The position numbers were made by a program, and so were the translations under genes. Source: Rhodospirillaceae bacterium (lineage in GTDB: Bacteria > Pseudomonadota > Alphaproteobacteria > DSM-16000 > Inquilinaceae). Taken from it: a stretch of DNA of 64,000 nucleotides. Below the pieces are notes generated by a model. It saw only the letters and a program-made list of their open reading frames with translations, did not search any database and was not told the DNA's origin. Location of the stretch: contig JACKIG010000007.1 in NCBI GenBank assembly GCA_020638595.1, forward strand, positions 62,001 to 126,000. Reading direction: 5' to 3'. Numbering within the stretch: the stretch's first letter is position 1; every line of letters begins with the position of its first letter. This document shows, piece after piece, positions 59,231-64,000 of this stretch.

Positions 59231-60679
59231 CTAGAGATAGGGCGACAAGAGCCAGGCCAGGCCGTCGCGGACCTTGACCGGCAGGCCGCGGCCGGACACG
59301 TCGGCCAGTGTGCATGGCGTGGCCCGGCCGATCTTGTCGCGCACGATCGCCTGCAACGTGTCGGCAAAGCCGCGGTCATAGACCTCCACGCAGAATTCGA
59401 AGTTCAGGTGCAAGCTGCGCGGGTCCCAGTTGGCCGAGCCGACCATTGACCAGTGGCCGTCCACGACCATCAGCTTGGTGTGGTCGAACGGCGGCGGGGT
59501 CAGCCACACCCGCACCCCCTGGTGCAGCATCTGCCAGAGCTGTGCCGTGGCGGCCCATTGCACGAGGCGGAGGTTGCCGACCGCCGGCAGCACCACGTCG
59601 ACAGACACCCCGCGCAGTGCCGCGACCTGCAGGGCGGTGATCAGGCGCTGGTCGGGAATGAAATAGGGCGTGACGATCTGGACCGACCGGCGCGCGACCG
59701 ACAGCGCGCCCAGCAGCACCCAGACCAGCCGGTCGAAGGCGTCGTCAGGGCCGCTGGGCAGGCCCCGCGCCATGGCGGTGCCGGTGGTCTGAGGCTCAGC
59801 GGCCCAGCCGTCCCCGTCCAGCATTTCGCCGGTGACGAAGGCCCAGTCGTCGACGAAGGTCGCCGACATGTGGCGCACCACCGGGCCTTCGACGCGGAAA
59901 TGGATGTCCTGCACCGGATGCCTGGGCTGGGTTTCCAGCCGGTGCCCCGCGCGGATGTTCATCCCGCCGGTGAAGCCGACCATGCCGTCGACCACCATGA
60001 TCTTGCGGTGGTTGCGCAGGTTCAGGTAGCTCATGTGCCAGGGGAACATCGAGGGCAGGAATTCCGCCGCCGTCACGCCCTGGCGTTGCAGCCGGCTGCC
60101 CATGTTGCGCATGGAATAGCGCGCACCGACCGCGTCGATCAGTACGCGCACCTGGACACCCCGACGGGCTGCCCGGTCCAGGGCGTCGACGAATTGCCGG
60201 CCGGTGGGATCGTCGTCGAAGATGTAGGTGGCAAGGCCGACGGTCCGTTCGGCCGAATCGATGGCGGCCAGCATCTGCGGAAACGCGGCGTCCCCACCGA
60301 CCAGCGGCATCAGGCGGTTGCCGGGGGCGAGGGGCAGATGGGTGACGGCATTGGCCAGCCCGGCAAGGTCGCCGAGGTGGTGGGCATGGTCCGGCAAGGC
60401 GGGGGGCTGCTTCGCAGCCGCGGCCGATCCGGCCCTGGGGTCCCGGCGCAGCCCCACCGGGGGACGAAGGCGGATGGCCCGCCGCCGCAGTCGGCTGATC
60501 CCCAGCACCAGGTAGAAGAGGATTCCCAGATAGGGGACCAGCCAGACGATCGTCGTCCAGCTGGCGGCCTCCCGCGCGTCCTGCTTCGTCAGCAGGATAT
60601 GGACGGTCGCCAGGCCCGGAAACACGATGGCCGCGATCGCCACCAGATGCGGCCAGAAGTCGGCGAAAGTCGTGGCCAT
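59231..60679 (-). CDS. cls: Cardiolipin synthase (PLD family)
   Basis: 482 aa. Two N-terminal membrane helices (FWPHLVAIAAIVFPGLATVHILL and IVWLVPYLGILFYLVLG), then two HKD motifs: NHRKIMVVDGMVGFTGGMNI and DHTKLMVVDGHWSMVGSANWD. Makes cardiolipin from two phosphatidylglycerols. ATG at 60679 chosen; 60688 possible. Confidence 0.94.
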   Translation of the reverse strand: MATTFADFWPHLVAIAAIVFPGLATVHILLTKQDAREAASWTTIVWLVPYLGILFYLVLGISRLRRRAIRLRPPVGLRRDPRAGSAAAAKQPPALPDHAHHLGDLAGLANAVTHLPLAPGNRLMPLVGGDAAFPQMLAAIDSAERTVGLATYIFDDDPTGRQFVDALDRAARRGVQVRVLIDAVGARYSMRNMGSRLQRQGVTAAEFLPSMFPWHMSYLNLRNHRKIMVVDGMVGFTGGMNIRAGHRLETQPRHPVQDIHFRVEGPVVRHMSATFVDDWAFVTGEMLDGDGWAAEPQTTGTAMARGLPSGPDDAFDRLVWVLLGALSVARRSVQIVTPYFIPDQRLITALQVAALRGVSVDVVLPAVGNLRLVQWAATAQLWQMLHQGVRVWLTPPPFDHTKLMVVDGHWSMVGSANWDPRSLHLNFEFCVEVYDRGFADTLQAIVRDKIGRATPCTLADVSGRGLPVKVRDGLAWLLSPYL

Positions 60680-60992
60680 CTCCCCCATCTTGCGGTGCCG
60701 TTCCTGGCACTTCCCGCCCGGCTGCTGCGGATTGCGGGCCGGCGGGGCCGACAGTGCATGGACCCGCCCGCGTCTTGGCACTATCCTTGCTGCCCGCGGT
60801 GCCTTTCGGGCGGGCGGCGGCGCCGCGATGGCGCCAGGCTCACGATACCATCCCGCCGTTCCGCTCGTATGGCATCACCTCTCGCATTGCCCTGCCGTCG
60901 CCGCAAAGGGGAACCCCATATTGCGCCGGGTGACGTCACTCCCGACCCCCGATCGCCCGTGCGAGTCGCGGGTTGCTTGCTGAGGTAGTGCG
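60680..60992. other. Intergenic region between divergent cls and LysE genes
   Basis: 313 bases. Contains the sigma-54-type site at 60775 and a following ~200-base leader. An open frame of 51 codons (60828-60983) inside the leader has no clear ribosome-binding site and is not called. Confidence 0.5.
60775..60791 (+). promoter_or_regulatory. Sigma-54 (-24/-12) promoter
   Basis: TTGGCACTATCCTTGCT fits YTGGCACG-N4-TTGCW at all key positions except one: invariant GG and GC are ten bases apart, and TGGCAC and TTGC are perfect. It points toward the LysE-family exporter 200 bp downstream. Confidence 0.6.
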
Positions 60993-61673
60993 TTGGAATT
61001 CGCCGTACTCGTGCTCAAATCCGTGCTGACAGGCTTTCTCGTTGCCGTTCCGCTCGGTCCCATCGCCGCCATCTGCCTGAGGCGGGCCCTCGCCGGTCAA
61101 TGGGGCACCGGGCTGGTCACGGGCCTCGGCGCCGCCACGGGCGACGTCATGCTGGCCTCGGTGGCGGTGTTCGCCCTCGGCCTCGTGCAGGACATCCTGC
61201 GTCGGATCGATGTGTATTTCAGCATCTTCGGCGGCCTCTTCCTGATCTTCCTCGGCATCCACATGTACCTGCGCCCGCCGCCGCACCTGCCGGCGCGCCA
61301 TCCCGGCGAGGGCATTCACCACATTCCGCGGCCGCGCGAGATCGCCGAGGTGTCCAGGGCCTATCTGTCGGGCATCGTGCTGACGCTGATCAACCCGGCG
61401 CCGCTGTTCGCCTTCATCGGCATCTTTGCGGGCCTGCGCATCTTCAGCCAGTACGAGCTGGGGGCCACCTCGGCGACGGCCATCATGTATTCGCTGGTGG
61501 TGATCGGCGGCATCTTCGTAGGCTCGTCCCTGTGGTGGCTGACGCTGGCGGCCGGGTCCGCGGCCATCCGGGGATGGATGTCGAACCGGCTGATCGACCG
61601 GGTCAACAAGGGCCTGGGCCTGCTGGTGGCCGGGTTCGGCGTCATCGCCTTCGCCGAGCTGATCTGGGCTTAG
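60993..61673 (+). CDS. LysE/RhtB family amino-acid exporter
   Basis: 226 aa, six-helix exporter. FAVLVLKSVLTGFLVAVPLGPIAAICLRRALAGQWGTGLVTGLGAATGDVM and YLSGIVLTLINPAPLFAFIGIFAGL are the family blocks. A TTG start at 60993 is used, with GAGG seven bases upstream; a later ATG at 61149 would delete the first helix. Preceded by a sigma-54 site. Substrate (amino acid) not determined. Confidence 0.9.
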   Translation: MEFAVLVLKSVLTGFLVAVPLGPIAAICLRRALAGQWGTGLVTGLGAATGDVMLASVAVFALGLVQDILRRIDVYFSIFGGLFLIFLGIHMYLRPPPHLPARHPGEGIHHIPRPREIAEVSRAYLSGIVLTLINPAPLFAFIGIFAGLRIFSQYELGATSATAIMYSLVVIGGIFVGSSLWWLTLAAGSAAIRGWMSNRLIDRVNKGLGLLVAGFGVIAFAELIWA

Positions 61674-61758
61674 CGCAGGATGACAACAGGCTGTCTCAGC
61701 CTGACGTCCGAATTCTGTTCTATTTCAAATGGTTGACGGCAATGCCGGCGTGGCCGCG

Positions 61759-62730
61759 TCAGGGCTGGGGGTCTTCCAGGACCGACCGCAGGCCCAGAAG
61801 CGCCGGCAGCTTGGTCGTGATCACATAGCACGGGATCGGCTGGACGAAGTCGGACAGCCGCCCCTTGTGATCGAAGCGCTGCCGGAAATCGGACTGGAGG
61901 AACGTATCGAGCAGGCGCGGCACAATGCCGCCCCCGATATAGACGCCGCCGCGCGCGCCGACCGTGAGCGCGTGGTTGCCCGCCACCGTTCCCAGCATGG
62001 CGCAGAACATCTGCACCGCTTCCGCGCAGTGCGGGTCCGAGCCGCCGAGGGCGGCTTCCGACACCTCGTGCGGTGCGCGCATCGGCGCGTCGTCGACGCC
62101 GTCGATGGCGGCCAGGCTCTCATAGAGATTGACCAGGCCCATGCCGGAGATGACGCGCTCCGCCGACACATGGGCGAAGCGGCGGCGCAGATGCGCCAGG
62201 ACAGCGGCTTCGCGGTCGTTTGCCGGGGCCATGGTGACATGGCCGCCCTCGCCCGGCAGGGCACGCCAGCGGCCGTGCATGGGGACGAGGCTGGATACGC
62301 CCAGGCCGGTTCCGGGGCCGAGGATGGCGATGGCCTCGCCCTGGATCGGTGCACCGCCGCCGACCTGGACGACGTCGCCGGCCTGCAGATGGGGCACGGC
62401 CAGCGCCACGGCCAGGAAATCGTTGACCACCTCCAGCCGGTCGAAGCCGAACTGCGCCCGCAGCTCGGAGATCGAGAACGCCCAGGGCAGGTTGGTCATC
62501 TCGACGCGGTCGTCCAGCACCGGGCAGGCGATGGCGATCGCCGCCCGCTTCGGCAAGACCGGTGGGCGTATCTGGGCCAGGTAGGCGGTGATGGCCGCTT
62601 GCAGGCTCTCATGATCGGCGCAGCGCATCAGCGCGACGGCGGTGATGCCGCCGGCGCCGGCAAGTCCGAATCGGACATTGGTGGCGCCGAGGTCGGCGAG
62701 CAGCGCTGGCGCGGATACGTCGGCGGTCAT
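61759..62730 (-). CDS. glk: Glucokinase
   Basis: 323 aa. LLADLGATNVRFGLAG (ATP loop), AIACPVLDDRVEMTNLPWAFS, LEVVNDFLAVALAVPHL, AILGPGTGLGVSSLVP and LPGEGGHVTMAP are all conserved. ATG at 62730 with AGGA eight bases upstream. Two operator-like palindromes lie 80-135 bp upstream. Confidence 0.95.
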   Translation of the reverse strand: MTADVSAPALLADLGATNVRFGLAGAGGITAVALMRCADHESLQAAITAYLAQIRPPVLPKRAAIAIACPVLDDRVEMTNLPWAFSISELRAQFGFDRLEVVNDFLAVALAVPHLQAGDVVQVGGGAPIQGEAIAILGPGTGLGVSSLVPMHGRWRALPGEGGHVTMAPANDREAAVLAHLRRRFAHVSAERVISGMGLVNLYESLAAIDGVDDAPMRAPHEVSEAALGGSDPHCAEAVQMFCAMLGTVAGNHALTVGARGGVYIGGGIVPRLLDTFLQSDFRQRFDHKGRLSDFVQPIPCYVITTKLPALLGLRSVLEDPQP

Positions 62731-62811
62731 ATTTTTTTTCCTGCACTGTGGGGCGGCCGCGACCAATGGATTAGCGGCCCCCGGCCGAAGACGCCACCCC
62801 GATCGGCGGCC

Positions 62812-62829
62812 CGTTGCGAGTCCGCAACG
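62812..62829. promoter_or_regulatory. Inverted repeat upstream of glk (CGTTGCG-N4-CGCAACG)
   Basis: CGTTGCG (62812-62818) and CGCAACG (62823-62829) around AGTC. Resembles LacI-type operator geometry. Regulator unknown. Confidence 0.45.
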
Positions 62830-62844
62830 AAGGCCGCGGGCTGG

Positions 62845-62863
62845 AGTTTAGTGCGACTAAACT
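62845..62863. promoter_or_regulatory. Inverted repeat upstream of glk (AGTTTAGT-GCG-ACTAAACT)
   Basis: Perfect 19-bp palindrome AGTTTAGTGCGACTAAACT, unusually AT-rich for this genome, midway between glk and the small RNA. Likely a repressor site for one of them. Confidence 0.5.
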
Positions 62864-62976
62864 GGCGATCAGGAACCGCAGTGCAACATTGTCGCGGCTG
62901 GCATGGGCGCGGGGCCACAAGGGCCGCCGGCGGTGCCGCAATAACCCTTTGCATTGTGGGCAAAAGCGATTTGCTC

Positions 62977-63005
62977 TTGATTGCGACACCGCCCGACGGC
63001 ATATT
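62977..63005 (+). promoter_or_regulatory. Promoter of small RNA
   Basis: TTGATT (62977-62982), 17-bp spacer, CATATT (63000-63005), four matches each. A start at about 63012 fits a transcript of ~92 bases ending at the intrinsic terminator. Confidence 0.5.
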
Positions 63006-63011
63006 GTGCAG

Positions 63012-63103
63012 TGCGACATGCGGGCGATGCCCGTCTGTCGTAGCGCACTTCTTGGGCGTTTCCTCCCTAAACTTGGGCCGCTCCCATGCGGCCCATTTTT
63101 TTT
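63012..63103 (+). ncRNA. Small RNA with anti-Shine-Dalgarno loop (alphaproteobacterial CCTCCC type)
   Basis: Predicted ~92-nt RNA on the + strand. 5' hairpin CGACA-TG-CGGGC-GAT-GCCCG-TC-TGTCG (63014-63040), an unpaired region with TTTCCTCCCT (63059-63068) able to pair with ribosome-binding sites, and an intrinsic terminator GGGCCGC-TCCCAT-GCGGCCC-ATTTTTTTT. This layout recalls the MmgR (alpha-r8) and suhB/alpha-r14-type sRNAs of Rhizobiales, from memory. No coding gene upstream explains the terminator. Probably Hfq-dependent. Confidence 0.7.
63075..63103 (+). terminator. Strong intrinsic terminator of the small RNA
   Basis: GGGCCGC (63075-63081) pairs with GCGGCCC (63088-63094), loop of six bases, followed by A and eight T. 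The clearest rho-independent terminator in the window. Confidence 0.8.
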
Positions 63104-63189
63104 GCCTTTCGTCTGTCGAAACGCCAGCGAAACCCAATGCCACAATCGTGGCATCGGGGCAAGGACGGATAGGTCGATTCGATAGGGGG

Positions 63190-64000
63190 TTACGCGCCGT
63201 GCAGGGCCAACAGCGGCTGGCGGCCCAGATCCTCCACCAGCCGGGCCATGTGGTCGGCCAGCGTGGTCAGGTAGGCCTTCGGCGTCAGGTTCTGCTCGTC
63301 CATGTACAGCGACCGGTTGATCTCGATCTGCATCGCATGGATGGCCAGGTCGGGCCGGCCGTAGTGGCGGGTGGTATAGCCGCCGGCATACGGCGTGTTG
63401 CGCGCCGTGCGGTAGCCCAGCCCGGCAATCAGGCTTTCGGCCGCTTCCACGACCAGGGGCGCGCAGGTCTGGCCGTGGCAGTCGCCGAGAACGAAGTCGA
63501 CCGGGAGCTGGGCGTCCGAGCCGTTGCCCCCGACCGACGGCATGGAATGGCAGTCCAGCAGGACGCAGAAGCCGAATTGGCGGACCGTCTCGTCGATCAG
63601 CCGCCGCAACGCCGTGTGGTAGGGCCGATAGCACTGGTTGACGCGCTCCACCGCCTCGGCAAAGCGCAGCTTGCGGGCATAGATTTCCTGGCCGTGCGCG
63701 ACGACGCGGGCGATGGTGCCAAGCCCGCAGGCGACGCGGGCGGAGCGCGTGTTGACGTAGGAGGGCAGCGCATCGGCAAACATGCCGGGGTCCAGTTCGT
63801 ACGCCTCGCGATTGATATCGAGATAGGCGCGGGCGAACTTGGCGGTGATCAGGGGAACGCCCAGCGATGCGGCGTCGGCGAAGATGTGGTCGACGAAGCT
63901 GTCTTCCGAACGGCGAAGGCTGTGCGGGTCGAGGCGCGAGCTTTCGACGAACGCCTCGGGATAGCAGCGGCCGCTATGGGGGGACGCCAGGACCACGGGC
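63190..64000 (-). CDS. N-formylglutamate amidohydrolase (5' partial)
   Basis: At least 269 aa; the frame stays open to the window edge and the visible start VVLASPHSGRCYP is internal to the family. Key blocks: RSEDSFVDHIFADA, FARAYLDINREAYELDP, LLDCHSMPSVGG, LGDCHGQTCAP, YAGGYTTRHYGRPDLAIHAMQIEINRSLYMDE. Last step of histidine breakdown (HutG-type) or a related formyl-amino-acid hydrolase; no other hut gene is visible. Confidence 0.92.
   Translation of the reverse strand, partial: PVVLASPHSGRCYPEAFVESSRLDPHSLRRSEDSFVDHIFADAASLGVPLITAKFARAYLDINREAYELDPGMFADALPSYVNTRSARVACGLGTIARVVAHGQEIYARKLRFAEAVERVNQCYRPYHTALRRLIDETVRQFGFCVLLDCHSMPSVGGNGSDAQLPVDFVLGDCHGQTCAPLVVEAAESLIAGLGYRTARNTPYAGGYTTRHYGRPDLAIHAMQIEINRSLYMDEQNLTPKAYLTTLADHMARLVEDLGRQPLLALHGA

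Noticed and set aside
60828..60983. 51-codon leader frame before the LysE gene
   Set aside because: No clear ribosome-binding site and composition like random GC-rich DNA; recorded only as part of the leader.

Overview
The window is a very GC-rich, gene-dense stretch of chromosome. It most probably comes from an alphaproteobacterium of the Rhodospirillales type. The grounds are the mix of a phasin, a PetP/PetR-like regulator pair, UbiK, SufE, a YcgN-type cysteine-cluster protein, LPS genes (heptose epimerase, LpxO-type dioxygenase, O-antigen ligase), frequent ATGA/GTGA start-stop overlaps, and a CCTCCC-type small RNA. No rRNA, tRNA, CRISPR array, phage or intact insertion sequence was seen. 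Both end genes are cut by the window edge.

Layout. 0-7 kb: a PLP-dependent cysteine/cysteate lyase, an Asp/Glu racemase, a convergent lpxO-like/O-antigen ligase pair, an unknown 284-residue protein, diaminopropionate ammonia-lyase and a ProC-like reductase. 7-14.5 kb: small lipoprotein, hpt coupled to a HAMP-SpoIIE phosphatase, then an amino-acid ABC cluster with a binding-protein/permease fusion, a methyltransferase and a divergent binding protein, but no ATPase. 14.5-25.8 kb: SufE, MlrC-type peptidase and D-threonine-aldolase-like enzyme (divergent), amidase, ChaC, DMT transporter, DUF488, YcgN, a DUF2141 protein behind a perfect CRP-type palindrome, an exported FliL-like protein and a dienelactone hydrolase.

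25.9-34.2 kb holds the most striking unit: two binding proteins each fused to an OmpA-type peptidoglycan-binding domain, a vWA lipoprotein between them, a membrane coiled-coil protein, then a complete urea-carboxylase-type ABC transporter. All seven genes lie on the + strand. 34.2-46 kb is mostly core housekeeping: ychF-pth-rplY, phasin and TetR, YbaK, proC, YbjN, ubiK on the - strand; hldD, lgt, midA-like, pgeF, prs, csaA on the + strand.

46-46.7 kb is a tandem duplication of a ~320-bp element carrying paired inverted palindromes. 46.7-54.2 kb is a HTH regulator followed by a six-gene hydrogenase-4-like membrane complex whose large subunit lacks the [NiFe] cysteines (Ehr type) and is split by a one-base frameshift in a G run. 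A higBA toxin-antitoxin pair follows, bracketed by 28-bp direct repeats. 55-64 kb: histidine kinase, OmpR regulator and MarR regulator divergent from ilvE, a YdjM-like membrane protein, cardiolipin synthase, a LysE exporter behind a near-consensus sigma-54 site, glucokinase, an unannotated-looking small RNA with promoter, hairpin and intrinsic terminator, and a partial N-formylglutamate amidohydrolase.

Gene names are from reading translated sequence and motifs; no database search was possible.
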